Shown: piece after piece, positions 37,798 to 48,101 of the stretch
Numbering within the stretch: position 1 is the first letter of the stretch
Layout of the letters: each line of letters starts with the position of its first letter
Origin: Streptomyces sp. B1I3
GTDB lineage: Bacteria > Actinomycetota > Actinomycetes > Streptomycetales > Streptomycetaceae
Direction of reading: 5' to 3'
Assembly: GCF_030816615.1 (NCBI RefSeq)
Contig: NZ_JAUSYD010000001.1
Span: 2,976,001 to 3,040,000 of the forward strand
Length of the DNA: 64,000 nucleotides
The notes under the pieces: model-generated
Told to the model about the DNA's origin: nothing
Databases searched by the model: none
The model's input: only the letters and a program-made list of their open reading frames with translations
Made by a program: the position numbers and the translations under genes

Positions 37798-39009
37798 ATG
37801 GCTCTCACTACGTCCCCGGAAGCCCCACTGCCCGTCGGCGACGTGTCGCGGCTGATCGGGGGGTGGATCGACCGGCTCGGTGCGGTCTGGGTCGAGGGGC
37901 AGATCACCCAGCTGTCGCGGCGGCCGGGCGCGGGTGTGGTCTTCCTGACGCTGCGCGACCCGTCCCACGACATCTCGGTGAGCGTGACCTGCTTCCGGCA
38001 GGTCTTCGACCGGATCGCCGACGTCGTCACGGAGGGCGCGCGCGTCGTCGTCCTCGCCAAGCCCGAGTGGTACGCGCCGCGTGGGCAACTGTCCCTGCGG
38101 GCGACGGAGATACGCCCGGTGGGCATCGGGGAGCTGCTGGTCCGGCTGGAGCAGCTGAAGAAGGCGCTGGCCGCCGAGGGACTCTTCGCCCTGGATCGCA
38201 AGAAGCCGCTGCCGTTCCTGCCGCAGTTGATCGGCCTGGTCTCGGGCCGCGCATCGGCGGCCGAACGCGACGTCCTGGAGAACGCCCGGCGGCGCTGGCC
38301 CGCGGTGCGCTTCGAGGTGCGGAACACCGCCGTGCAGGGCGTGCACGCGGTCAGCCAGGTGGTCCAGGCGGTGCGGGAGCTCGACGAACTGCCCGAGGTC
38401 GACGTGATCGTCGTCGCGCGGGGCGGCGGCAGCGTGGAGGACCTCCTGCCGTTCTCCGACGAGCAGCTGATCCGTGCGGTGGCCGCGTGCCGTACGCCGG
38501 TGGTGTCGGCGATCGGCCACGAGCCGGACTCCCCGTTGCTGGACCTGGTCGCCGATCTGCGGGCGTCGACACCGACGGACGCGGCGAAGAAGGTCGTACC
38601 CGACGTGGGCGAGGAGCTCGACCGCGTCCAACAGCTCCGGGACCGGTCGCTGCGGACCCTGCGGGGGCTCATCGACCGGGAGGAGCGGGGGCTGGCGCAT
38701 GCGCTGGGCAGGCCGTCGATGGAGCGGCCCCAGCGGATGGTGGACGAGCGGGAGGCGGAGGTCGACGCCCTGACCGGGCGGAGCCGGCGGGTGCTGGGGC
38801 ACCTGCTGGACCGCGCCGACAGCGAGCTCGCGCACACCCGGGCCCGGGTGGTCGCCCTCTCGCCCGCGGCCACGCTGGAACGGGGGTACGCGGTGCTGCA
38901 ACGGCCGGACGGGCACGTCGTGCGCTCTCCCGAGGACGCCGGTCCCCCAGGCGGAGAACTGCGGGCCCGCGTCTCCGAGGGCGAGTTCAGGGTACGGGTG
39001 GACGGGTGA
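37798..39009 (+). CDS. xseA: Exodeoxyribonuclease VII large subunit
   Basis: 403 residues from the ATG at 37798. An OB fold at the N-terminus ([22 protein letters not shown]) precedes the catalytic region with [33 protein letters not shown] and [27 protein letters not shown] (in parts), then a coiled-coil arm. With XseB it degrades single-stranded DNA to oligonucleotides. The 39 kb tandem array separates it from xseB, whereas in many genomes the two nearly overlap. Confidence 0.96.
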   Translation: MALTTSPEAPLPVGDVSRLIGGWIDRLGAVWVEGQITQLSRRPGAGVVFLTLRDPSHDISVSVTCFRQVFDRIADVVTEGARVVVLAKPEWYAPRGQLSLRATEIRPVGIGELLVRLEQLKKALAAEGLFALDRKKPLPFLPQLIGLVSGRASAAERDVLENARRRWPAVRFEVRNTAVQGVHAVSQVVQAVRELDELPEVDVIVVARGGGSVEDLLPFSDEQLIRAVAACRTPVVSAIGHEPDSPLLDLVADLRASTPTDAAKKVVPDVGEELDRVQQLRDRSLRTLRGLIDREERGLAHALGRPSMERPQRMVDEREAEVDALTGRSRRVLGHLLDRADSELAHTRARVVALSPAATLERGYAVLQRPDGHVVRSPEDAGPPGGELRARVSEGEFRVRVDG

Positions 39010-39165
39010 CCGGCCGACCCGGACGGGTGACCGGCCGATCCGGATCCCGCGGGACGGGTGGCCGGCGGATCCGGGTGACACGGACGAGTGACCGGCGGAT
39101 CCCGGTGCCGGCGATCCGGTGACCGGCGGATTCCCGGTGACTGCTACCCGGTGACGGGCGGCCCG
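39000..39165. repeat. Tandem array between xseA and xseB
   Basis: About five degenerate units built on GGACGGGTGACCGGCSGATCC, 20 to 36 bases long. It begins at the stop codon region of xseA and fills nearly the whole gap. Confidence 0.7.
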
Positions 39166-39197
39166 GGTTGTCATACCTCACGCATAAGGTGGATCAC

Positions 39198-39449
39198 ATG
39201 ACGGACGACGGGACGACGGCGGCTGCCGCGACGGGCACGCTCGGGTACGAGCAGGCGCGGGACGAGCTGATCGAGGTCGTACGCCGCCTGGAGGCGGGCG
39301 GCACGACGCTGGAGGAGTCGCTGGCCCTGTGGGAGCGCGGCGAGGAGCTGGCGAAGGTGTGCCGGCGCTGGCTCGAGGGTGCGCGCGCCCGGCTGGACGC
39401 CGCGCTGGCCCGTCCGAAAGAGCCCTCGGAGGGCAGCGGCACCGGCTGA
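39198..39449 (+). CDS. xseB: Exodeoxyribonuclease VII small subunit
   Basis: 83 residues. The signature LGYEQARDELIEVVRRLEAGG and TTLEESLALWERGEELAKVC (read in parts) is diagnostic for XseB, a helical partner that binds the coiled-coil arm of XseA. The ATG at 39198 is chosen over one ten codons upstream because it matches the usual length. Confidence 0.95.
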   Translation: MTDDGTTAAAATGTLGYEQARDELIEVVRRLEAGGTTLEESLALWERGEELAKVCRRWLEGARARLDAALARPKEPSEGSGTG

Positions 39450-39604
39450 CCGGGCGCCGGCGCCCGGTTCACCGGGTGCTTGCGGTTGTTCACCGGGCGC
39501 TGTGCGGTGGATCACCCCGGCGCTGATTTAGTTGAAAGTTAACCTATTTCTCGGCTACGGTGATCGCATCGCTCACCCCGTACCGCCGGAAGGTAGTTCC
39601 CCAG

Positions 39605-40195
39605 ATGTCCCTCGTTCTTGACCCCGCCGCCCAGGACCTCCTCTTCCGCGAGGCCCGCACCGCCAACACGTTCACCGACGAGCCGGTGACCGACGAGCAG
39701 GTCCAGGCGATCTACGACCTGGTCAAGTACGGCCCCACCGCCTTCAACCAGTCGCCGCTGCGTGTCGTCCTGGTCCGCTCCGCCGAGGGCCGCGAGCGTC
39801 TCGTCAAGCACATGGCCGAGGGCAACCGGCCGAAGACCGCCGCCGCGCCGCTGGTCGCGCTCCTCGTCGCGGACCACGAGTTCCACGAGGAGCTTCCGGC
39901 CCTCATGCCGCACTTCCCGCAGGCCAAGGACGCGTTCTTCTCCGAGCGCCCGGTCCGCGAGCAGTCCGCCCTCCTCAACGCCGCGCTGCAGGCCGCCTAC
40001 TTCATCATCGGCGTCCGCGCCGCCGGCCTGGCCGCCGGCCCGATGACCGGCTTCGACGCCGCGGGCATCGAGAAGGAGTTCCTGGACGGCGACCACAAGC
40101 TGCTGATGGCCGTCAACATCGGCAAGCCGGGCGAGGACGCCTGGTTCCCGCGTCTGCCGCGCCTGTCGTACGACGAGGTCGTCACGACCGTCTGA
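39605..40195 (+). CDS. Nitroreductase-family malonic semialdehyde reductase
   Basis: 196 residues, all in one FMN-binding nitroreductase domain of the RutE/HadB type. It shows FREARTANTFTDEPVTDEQV, the conserved KYGPTAFNQSPLR near residue 40 and ALQAAYFIIGVRAAGLAAGPM (parts). RutE reduces malonic semialdehyde to 3-hydroxypropionate in pyrimidine breakdown, but no other rut gene is present, so the substrate here is open. A strong terminator follows. Confidence 0.87.
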   Translation: MSLVLDPAAQDLLFREARTANTFTDEPVTDEQVQAIYDLVKYGPTAFNQSPLRVVLVRSAEGRERLVKHMAEGNRPKTAAAPLVALLVADHEFHEELPALMPHFPQAKDAFFSERPVREQSALLNAALQAAYFIIGVRAAGLAAGPMTGFDAAGIEKEFLDGDHKLLMAVNIGKPGEDAWFPRLPRLSYDEVVTTV

Positions 40196-40212
40196 CCGGC
40201 ACACCCGGTCCA

Positions 40213-40254
40213 GTGGAAAGGCCCCCGGCGCCGAGCGCCGCGGGGCCTTTCCAC
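40213..40254 (+). terminator. Terminator after nitroreductase gene
   Basis: GTGGAAAGGCCCC pairs with GGGGCCTTTCCAC, with a further GGCG/GCCG inside. It can act in both directions, between two convergent genes. Confidence 0.85.
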
Positions 40255-40329
40255 GTACAGCGACGCCGCGTACAGCGACGCCACGTACAGGGACTCCGCA
40301 TACAGGGACTCCGCATACAAGGACGCGCA
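40255..40329. repeat. 15-bp tandem array, five units
   Basis: The units are GTACAGCGACGCCGC, GTACAGCGACGCCAC, GTACAGGGACTCCGC, ATACAGGGACTCCGC and ATACAAGGACGCGCA. The array starts directly after the terminator hairpin. Confidence 0.9.
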
Positions 40330-40393
40330 CAGGGGCGCCCCGCACACAAGCTTCGCGTACGACGGAGCAGTGGGTGTCGGGGACGAAAGCGGG

Positions 40394-40915
40394 TCAGGCA
40401 CCCGTCTCGAGCGCCGCGGCCATCTCCGTCAGCCGCTCCATCGGGGCCGAGCCCGTGACGACCGTGGTCGCCCCCTTGCCGTGCAGCACGAGGGCGTCGT
40501 ACTTCGAGCCCTCCCAGCGCTGCCACGCCTGGCCGGCCACCTGCTGCGTGCGCCCGGTGTTCTCCGCGTGCTGGCTGACCTGGGGCACGTACTTGTCCGC
40601 CGGGGTCGTGGACTGCTCCACCGCGACGTAACCGCCGTCCGGGTCCAGGAAACCGAGGTGCCAGCCCGCGCCGTTGCGCCCCTCGTAGGAGACGGAGGTC
40701 GGCTTCCACCCCTTCGGCAGCCCGTCCGGGGCGGCCACCGGGTACGGTGCGGCACGCCTCGCCGTGGCGAGCTCGACGCGGTAGTCGACGGCCTTGAGGG
40801 GGTCGGCCTTGTCGTCGTGCGGGATGAAGATGTAGACGCCGCCCGCCACTGCGGTGATCACGAGCATCGACAGGAACATGTCCCGGACCGTCTGCTTGCC
40901 TCGCTTGCTTGCCAC
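40394..40915 (-). CDS. DUF4245 membrane-anchored protein
   Basis: 173 residues from the likely GTG at 40915 (an ATG at 40969 is possible). A basic start ([12 protein letters not shown]) and one membrane helix ([20 protein letters not shown]) are followed by an extracytoplasmic domain with [15 protein letters not shown] and [20 protein letters not shown] (DUF4245). It sits in its usual place next to glpX, divergently oriented. Function unknown. Confidence 0.87.
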   Translation of the reverse strand: MASKRGKQTVRDMFLSMLVITAVAGGVYIFIPHDDKADPLKAVDYRVELATARRAAPYPVAAPDGLPKGWKPTSVSYEGRNGAGWHLGFLDPDGGYVAVEQSTTPADKYVPQVSQHAENTGRTQQVAGQAWQRWEGSKYDALVLHGKGATTVVTGSAPMERLTEMAAALETGA

Positions 40916-41058
40916 GGAGTCAATGGTGGCATGGGGCCGTAGGGAACCAGCCAGCGGGGCGCCGCTCATACGTGACCCGCACTGCTCATTTTATCGACCT
41001 ACCGATAGAGTCACAGCACCCTCTTTCCGGTCGTCGTCGTACAGAAAGGTGCGCTCCG

Positions 41059-42090
41059 ATGTCCGAGCATCATCTGCCGTCCCAGCTCGAGGTCTCCCCG
41101 GAGGCCCCCGACCGCAACCTGGCCCTGGAGTTGGTCCGGGTCACCGAGGCCGCCGCGATGGCCGCCGGGCGCTGGGTCGGGCGCGGCGACAAGATCGGCG
41201 CCGACGGCGCCGCTGTGAAAGCCATGCGCACCCTCGTCTCCACCGTCTCGATGAACGGCATCGTCGTCATCGGTGAGGGCGAGAAGGACGAGGCGCCCAT
41301 GCTCTTCAACGGCGAACGGGTCGGCGACGGCACCGGCGCCGAGGTCGACATCGCCGTCGACCCGATCGACGGCACCACGCTCAACGCCAAGGGCATGCCG
41401 AACGCGATCGCCGTGCTGGCCGCCGCGGACCACGGTGCCATGTTCGACCCGTCCGCCGTCTTCTACATGGACAAGCTGGTCACGGGCCCCGAGGCCGCCG
41501 ACTTCGTCGACATCAACGCCCCGGTGTCGGTGAACATCCGGCGCGTGGCCAAGGCCAAGAGCTCCACCCCCGAGGACGTCACCGTCGTCATCCTCGACCG
41601 CCCCCGGCACGAGGGCATCGTCAGGGAGATCCGGGAGACGGGCGCCCGGATCAAGTTCATCTCCGACGGCGATGTCGCCGGATCGATCATGGCGGCCCGC
41701 GAAGGGACCGGCGTCGATCTGCTCATGGGCATCGGCGGCACGCCCGAGGGCATCATCTCGGCCTGCGCCATAAAGTGCCTGGGCGGTGTCATCCAGGGCA
41801 AGCTCTGGCCCAAGGACGAGGCCGAGCGGCAGCGCGCGCTGGACGCCGGGCACGACCTGGACCGGGTCCTGTCGACGGACGACCTCGTCAGCGGGGACAA
41901 CGTGTTCTTCGTCGCCACCGGCATCACCGACGGTGAGCTGCTGCGCGGTGTGCGGTACCGCGCGGAGACGGCGACCACGGAGTCCCTGGTGATGCGCTCC
42001 AAGTCGGGCACGATCCGGAAGATCGACTCCACGCACCGGCTCTCCAAGCTGCGTGCCTACAGCGCGATCGACTTCGACCGCGGCAAGTAG
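41059..42090 (+). CDS. glpX: Class II fructose-1,6-bisphosphatase
   Basis: 343 residues from the ATG at 41059 with AAAGG upstream. Metal and substrate motifs: [15 protein letters not shown] near residue 74, [10 protein letters not shown] near 98, and GDVAGSI and GIGGTPEGI later. It removes the 1-phosphate of fructose-1,6-bisphosphate in gluconeogenesis; actinobacteria generally rely on GlpX as their main such enzyme. A hairpin terminator follows at 42103-42142. Confidence 0.96.
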   Translation: MSEHHLPSQLEVSPEAPDRNLALELVRVTEAAAMAAGRWVGRGDKIGADGAAVKAMRTLVSTVSMNGIVVIGEGEKDEAPMLFNGERVGDGTGAEVDIAVDPIDGTTLNAKGMPNAIAVLAAADHGAMFDPSAVFYMDKLVTGPEAADFVDINAPVSVNIRRVAKAKSSTPEDVTVVILDRPRHEGIVREIRETGARIKFISDGDVAGSIMAAREGTGVDLLMGIGGTPEGIISACAIKCLGGVIQGKLWPKDEAERQRALDAGHDLDRVLSTDDLVSGDNVFFVATGITDGELLRGVRYRAETATTESLVMRSKSGTIRKIDSTHRLSKLRAYSAIDFDRGK

Positions 42091-42102
42091 AACCGGTCGG
42101 CA

Positions 42103-42142
42103 GGACCACGGGGGCTGTTCGTGCGGGCAGCCCCCGCGGTCC
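42103..42142 (+). terminator. Terminator after glpX
   Basis: GGACCACGGGGGCTG pairs with CAGCCCCCGCGGTCC around a ten-base loop. Confidence 0.8.
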
Positions 42143-42216
42143 GCCGGTCCGCGCGAGGAACATCAGGGCCGCCGCCCGGTGCGTCCGGGCCGGCGCGCGG
42201 GAGCTGCGCGTACGCC

Positions 42217-42416
42217 GGATCAGGTCCGACGCACGGATCAGGTCCGAGGCACAGGGATCAGGTCCGACGCACAGGGGTCAGCTCCACGCGCCGGAACATC
42301 CGAACCTGCGCACCGGGACGTCAGGCCCGTGCGCCGGGACGTCGGACCCCGCACCGGAACGTCAAGGCACCGCGCACCGGGACGTCAGGCCCCTGCGCCG
42401 GGACGTCAGCCCGCAG
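42217..42416. repeat. Two adjoining tandem arrays between glpX and wblI
   Basis: The first array has four units of 18 to 20 bases based on GGATCAGGTCCGACGCAC. The second has about six units of 20 to 23 bases based on GGGACGTCAGGCCCGTGCGCC. The second array reaches into the 3' end of the wblI gene. Together they fill most of the 315-base gap. Confidence 0.8.
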
Positions 42417-42777
42417 CGGCTATGCGCTCCGCCGGGGCCGCCGCCTTGAGTTCGATGTCGCGCCTGCGCCGCCGGGCGAGCACCACCCGGCGCTCCGCGG
42501 CGGTGAGGCCGCCCCACACCCCGTACGGCTCAGGCTGTACGAGCGCGTGTTCCCTGCACTCCACCATGACCGGGCAGCGGCCACAGACCTGCTTGGCCGC
42601 TTCCTCGCGGGACAGTCGGGCAGCAGTCGGCTCCTTCGACGGGGCGAAGAACAGCCCGGCTTCGTCCCGGCGGCACACCGCCTCCGCATGCCAGGGCCCC
42701 GTCTGGTCCTCCCGCGCGGGATTGCGCTGGGACGGCACGGCGGCGACCTGCAGGGGCTGATGCGGCAGTTGCAGCAC
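42406..42777 (-). CDS. wblI: WhiB-like iron-sulfur regulator, WblI type
   Basis: 123 residues from GTG 42777 with CAGGAG nine bases upstream. The four cysteines that hold a [4Fe-4S] cluster are visible in AVCRRDEAGLFF and QVCGRCPVMVECREHAL (C, CxxC, C), followed by the GVWGG turn and a basic tail RRVVLARRRRRD. Wbl proteins bind the principal sigma factor and regulate development or redox response. The symbol rests on its place next to glpX, as for wblI (SCO5046) in S. coelicolor. Confidence 0.88.
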   Translation of the reverse strand: MLQLPHQPLQVAAVPSQRNPAREDQTGPWHAEAVCRRDEAGLFFAPSKEPTAARLSREEAAKQVCGRCPVMVECREHALVQPEPYGVWGGLTAAERRVVLARRRRRDIELKAAAPAERIAAAG

Positions 42778-42945
42778 GGTCCACTCCTGACGACGACTTG
42801 GGCTTCGTGAGCGAGAGGCGATGCAGCACTCCCTACCCGCTGTACGCACGCCTATGCACTGAGTGGTCCCCACTTCGACCGCCGACAAGACCGCGCGGCC
42901 GTGTTCTGGCCGGAATGCGGCGGGACGGGAATCGGCCAGGCGTCC

Positions 42946-43617
42946 TCAGCGGCCGAGGTGTTTGCGCAGCTGGGCGTGGAGGTTGGCGACGAGCCTGCCC
43001 CGCTTGGGCTTTGCCTCGACGTTCCCGAAGACGGAATAGCCGTTCACGACGACCACGGGGGCTTCCGGGTCGGTGGATTCCAGTGTGTCGACCTCGAAAT
43101 TGCCGAAGATACCGGTGCCGCTGCCACGCAGGGAAATGTTCTCCGGCACCTTGATTTCGACACTGCCGAAGATGGACGTCGCATTGATGACAGTCAGACG
43201 CTGGCCGAAAAGGGCTTCCGTCAAATCGATCTCGACGCTGCCGAAGAGCGCGAAGGAGTTCGTCCGGCCGCCCACCCGCCAGCGGCCCCTGCGGGTGGAA
43301 CTGCTGAAGACCGCGACGAGGTTCTCGGCGGGTCCCGCCGGCGTGTCGGGGCCGTAGCCGTGGGGAGAGGCGGTCCGGGGGGCGGCGCCCCTGCTCGCCG
43401 GCAGGTCACTCACCAAGGGCTCGAGCTCGCCGACGGTCTTGGCCCGGTAGGCCAGGTCGACCCGCTCGGCGTGCTCCTCGGCGGTCAGCCGGCCTTCCGC
43501 CATGGCCTCTCGCAGGATGTCCGCGATCCGGTCGCGGTCCGCGTCGGACGCACGGATGCCGGCGGGCGCGGGACCGGCCGGAGCGACGGGCTGCTGGGGC
43601 TGCTTCTCGAGGTCCAC
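42946..43617 (-). CDS. DUF1707 and LiaF-like domain protein
   Basis: 223 residues. The DUF1707 helical domain occupies residues 20-75 (IRASDADRDRIADILREAM, RLTAEEHAERVDLAYRAKTV). The C-terminal part repeats beta-helix-like strands (NSFALFGSVEIDL, INATSIFGSVEIKVP, GTGIFGNFEVD, GYSVFGNVEAK), as in LiaF-type cell-wall-stress proteins. No membrane helix is evident, so it is probably cytosolic. Its role in Streptomyces is unknown. Confidence 0.85.
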   Translation of the reverse strand: MDLEKQPQQPVAPAGPAPAGIRASDADRDRIADILREAMAEGRLTAEEHAERVDLAYRAKTVGELEPLVSDLPASRGAAPRTASPHGYGPDTPAGPAENLVAVFSSSTRRGRWRVGGRTNSFALFGSVEIDLTEALFGQRLTVINATSIFGSVEIKVPENISLRGSGTGIFGNFEVDTLESTDPEAPVVVVNGYSVFGNVEAKPKRGRLVANLHAQLRKHLGR

Positions 43618-43808
43618 CGGCCCAGCGTACCCAGACGCGATAGATCGCGACCAGTACCTCTACGGTCTTGTGCGGAATCCGGCGTGCCGGAGCAGGCGCT
43701 CCGGGGTGAGCCCTACCTCACAGACTCGGCGCGCCGACGGCGTTCTACCCTGGTGGATGCGCTGCCCAAGGGAGGTCAGCCGCTGTCGCCGAGTGAGGAA
43801 TGGCCGTA

Positions 43809-45476
<1,668 letters not shown>

Positions 45477-45487
45477 CCGACCGAGGA

Positions 45488-45528
45488 CCGAAGGGGCGCT
45501 CCGGCCACGGGCCGGGGCGCCCCTTCGG
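45488..45528 (+). terminator. Terminator after class I fumarase gene
   Basis: CCGAAGGGGCGCTCCGGCC pairs with GGCCGGGGCGCCCCTTCGG around ACG with one mismatch. Confidence 0.85.
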
Positions 45529-45645
45529 CATGCGGGCCCGGACGCCGGCGGGCGACGGGTCCCCGGCGTCCGGTTCCGTGACGACCATCACTTTCTTTTG
45601 TCGTACTCCGTGTCGACCGGAAGCCCCGCGCCAGGCGTATGCCTG

Positions 45646-46170
45646 GTGAAGCGAGAGATCCGGGAGTGGTCGTTGACCGTCGAGGAGTTCGAAGAGTTCT
45701 ACGCCCAGCGGGCCGCGCGTCTCACGGGGCAGTTGTACGTGATGCTCGGCGACCTGCACGAGGCGCAGGACGTCGTGCAGGAGGCGTTCGTCAAGGGGTG
45801 GAACCGGCGGCGGCAGCTGGACCGCGACGGGCAGCCCGAGGCGTGGATCCGCACGGTGGCATGGCGTCTGGCGGTGAGCCGATGGCGCCTGCGGCGGCGT
45901 ACGGCGGACGCGTGGACGCGCACCGGCGCGCCGCCGGACATCGACGGTCCGGGGCCGGAGCGCGTGGCGCTGGTGGAGGCGCTGCGAGGGCTGCCGCCCC
46001 GGCAGCGCCGCACGCTGACCCTGCATTACCTGTGCGACCTCACGGTCGAGCAGATCGCCGATGAGACCGGCCTGTCCGCCAGCACCGTCAAGACGCACCT
46101 GGTCCGCGGCCGCGCCGCGCTCGCTCACCGCCTGCAGGACCCGCGCATGGAGGAGGTCACCGGTGCCTGA
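45646..46170 (+). CDS. ECF RNA polymerase sigma factor, SigE-family type
   Basis: 174 residues from GTG 45646; a TTG with GGGAG upstream at about 45673 is also possible. Region 2 is seen in FYAQRAARLTGQLYVMLGD and AQDVVQEAFVKGWNR, region 4 in LRGLPPRQRRTLTLHYLCD and LTVEQIADETGLSASTVKTHLVRGRAAL (parts). It lacks extra C-terminal domains. Its stop overlaps the GTG of a small membrane protein, the usual arrangement for a sigma factor and its membrane partner. Confidence 0.9.
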   Translation: MKREIREWSLTVEEFEEFYAQRAARLTGQLYVMLGDLHEAQDVVQEAFVKGWNRRRQLDRDGQPEAWIRTVAWRLAVSRWRLRRRTADAWTRTGAPPDIDGPGPERVALVEALRGLPPRQRRTLTLHYLCDLTVEQIADETGLSASTVKTHLVRGRAALAHRLQDPRMEEVTGA

Positions 46171-46579
46171 GCCCCACGACCCGCTGCGATCGTTGTTCGA
46201 ACAAGCCGCTGCGGCCGGGCGGTCCCGCGCCGTCCCCGCCCCGATGGCCCGCATCGCCGAACGCGGCCGCCGGGCCCACCGGCGGCGGCTCGCCGCACTC
46301 GCGGCGGGCTGCCTGGTCCTCGTGGGCGGGACCGTCGCCACGTCGACGTCCCTGAGGAGCGCCCCGGCCCCCGCGGCGCCGGCGACCGGTGCGACGCACA
46401 GCACGCCCCCGCCCGCTCCCGCCCCCACCACCGGCCTGCCGCCGTCGAGCGGCGGCCCGAGCCCGTCGAAGACCCCCACCTGGCCGCCCGGCACGCGCAT
46501 GCCGGGCGGTACTCCGACCGAATCGAGCCCGCCCCCACCCCCGCCCGAGGGGGCAGCGACCACCACTTCCGCGCCCTGA
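46163..46579 (+). CDS. Pro-rich single-pass membrane protein, putative sigma partner
   Basis: 138 residues. The GTG at 46163 lies inside the end of the sigma gene with AGGAGGT just upstream, so translation is coupled. A short cytosolic part (LRSLFEQAAAAGRSRAVPAP) leads to one helix (LAALAAGCLVLVGGTVATST) and then about 80 residues of Pro/Ser/Thr-rich external sequence. It lacks the HxxxCxxC motif of zinc anti-sigma factors. By position it may modulate the sigma factor. Confidence 0.78.
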   Translation: MPEPHDPLRSLFEQAAAAGRSRAVPAPMARIAERGRRAHRRRLAALAAGCLVLVGGTVATSTSLRSAPAPAAPATGATHSTPPPAPAPTTGLPPSSGGPSPSKTPTWPPGTRMPGGTPTESSPPPPPPEGAATTTSAP

Positions 46580-46646
46580 CCCACCCGGCCCCGGGCCCGG
46601 CGCCGCCGGGCGGTCCCGCACGCCTCCCCTTCCGAGAGAGCAACGT

Positions 46647-47924
46647 ATGTCCGCCACGTCGTCCAGGCCGCGTGAGAGCGCGCCCGTGTCCGTACACCGT
46701 TCCGCGACGCGGGAACGGCTTCAGGCACCCCCGCCGGCAGAGGGCGAGGCCGGCCCCCGCCTCTCGCCTCGGGGCCTCCTCGGCTCCCTGCCCTTCCGCC
46801 TGGACACGGCCGACCGTCAGGTCCTGTGGCTGTACCTGCTGACGCGCGCGGCCGTCTGGACCACCGCCTACTCCGCCCGTCACCTGTTCCCGGCGGACCG
46901 CGGTGCCCATCAGGCCGGCTCGGTCGCGTCGTCCTTCGAGCAGTGGGACTGGGGGCATTACCTGCACATAGCCAGAGACGGCTACTTCCCCGGGCAGGCG
47001 GGCCCCTGGACGGCCGGGTGGGACCACCGTGAGGCGTTCTTCCCCGGCTTCCCCCTCGTCCTGCGGGCCGTCCACACCGTCGTCCCGCACTGGACCGCGG
47101 CCGGCCTGCTGATCTCCTTCGTCTCCGGCGCCGTCGCCGTCCTGGCGCTGGCCCGGATCGCGCGGCTGCACCTGCCCCGGAAGGAAGCGGGCCGACGTGC
47201 CGTCCTGATGCTCCTGTGCTCGCCCTGCGCGGTGTTCCTGGCCGCGGGTTACACCGAGTCCCTCTTCCTCGCGCTGGCCCTCCCCGCCTGGCTCGCCGCC
47301 CGCCGCCACCACTGGCCTCTCGCGGCCACGCTGACCGCACTGGCGACCACGGTCCGCGTGAGCGGCCTCTTCCTCGCCGCCGCCCTCGTCCTCCACTTCC
47401 TGCTGTCGGCACCCGCACACCGGCGCGCGCGCCACCTGCCGTGGCTGGCCCTGCCCGCCCTGCCCGCAGCCGCCTACACGTACTACCTGCACACGCGCAC
47501 CGGCGACTGGATGGCCTGGAAGCACGCCCAGGAACAGGGCTGGTACCGCACCTTCCACGCCCCCTGGGAGGCATGGGGCAACACCTGGAACGCCGCCTTC
47601 GGCCACGCCCAGACCACCGGGTACGCCTTCATGTCCCAGGCCGAACTCGCCGCCATGGTGGTCGGGCTCCTCCTGTGCGGCCTGCTGGTCCGCCGGCGAC
47701 GGCCGGCCGAGGCCCTGTACATCGCCCTCAGCCTGTGGGCCCTGGGCACCTCCTACTGGTACACGTCCGTCCCCCGTGCCACTCTCCTGTGGTGGCCGCT
47801 GTGGATCACGCTGGCCCTGTGGAGCCTGCGCAGACCGCGGTTCCTGGCCGCGTACCTGTGCGTGGCCGCGCCCCTGACGACCGTTTTCGCCCTCGCCTTC
47901 CTCTCGGGACGGTGGGCCGGCTGA
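46647..47924 (+). CDS. PIG-V-like membrane mannosyltransferase
   Basis: 425 residues from the ATG at 46647. After a polar tail of 60 residues it has about ten membrane helices. The lumenal loop SSFEQWDWGHYLHIARDGYF with its WDxxxY/H pattern and the block HREAFFPGFPLVLR resemble the PIG-V/GPI mannosyltransferase 2 family, whose actinobacterial members use polyprenyl-phosphate mannose. It may glycosylate exported proteins or wall polymers. Confidence 0.83.
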   Translation: MSATSSRPRESAPVSVHRSATRERLQAPPPAEGEAGPRLSPRGLLGSLPFRLDTADRQVLWLYLLTRAAVWTTAYSARHLFPADRGAHQAGSVASSFEQWDWGHYLHIARDGYFPGQAGPWTAGWDHREAFFPGFPLVLRAVHTVVPHWTAAGLLISFVSGAVAVLALARIARLHLPRKEAGRRAVLMLLCSPCAVFLAAGYTESLFLALALPAWLAARRHHWPLAATLTALATTVRVSGLFLAAALVLHFLLSAPAHRRARHLPWLALPALPAAAYTYYLHTRTGDWMAWKHAQEQGWYRTFHAPWEAWGNTWNAAFGHAQTTGYAFMSQAELAAMVVGLLLCGLLVRRRRPAEALYIALSLWALGTSYWYTSVPRATLLWWPLWITLALWSLRRPRFLAAYLCVAAPLTTVFALAFLSGRWAG

Positions 47925-48101
47925 CCACCCGGCTGCGGCAGGGCCATCAGCCCGGACCAGGCCGGATCAGGCAGAGGCCGCGCACCCCGCGATCCGTGGC
48001 GCGCGGTCCGCATGCCCCGTGAGGCACCGGGGCTGGAGTACAAGGGAGCGGGAATACGACGGGCCAGGCCCGCGCTCGCTCCAGCAGGAGGTTTACCAAC
48101 C

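Noticed and set aside
39605..40195. Calling the nitroreductase-family gene rutE
   Set aside because: No other pyrimidine-degradation rut gene is nearby, so the pathway assignment lacks support.
40255..40329. CRISPR-like appearance of the 15-bp array and of the other arrays
   Set aside because: Units are directly contiguous without unique spacers, and no cas genes are present.
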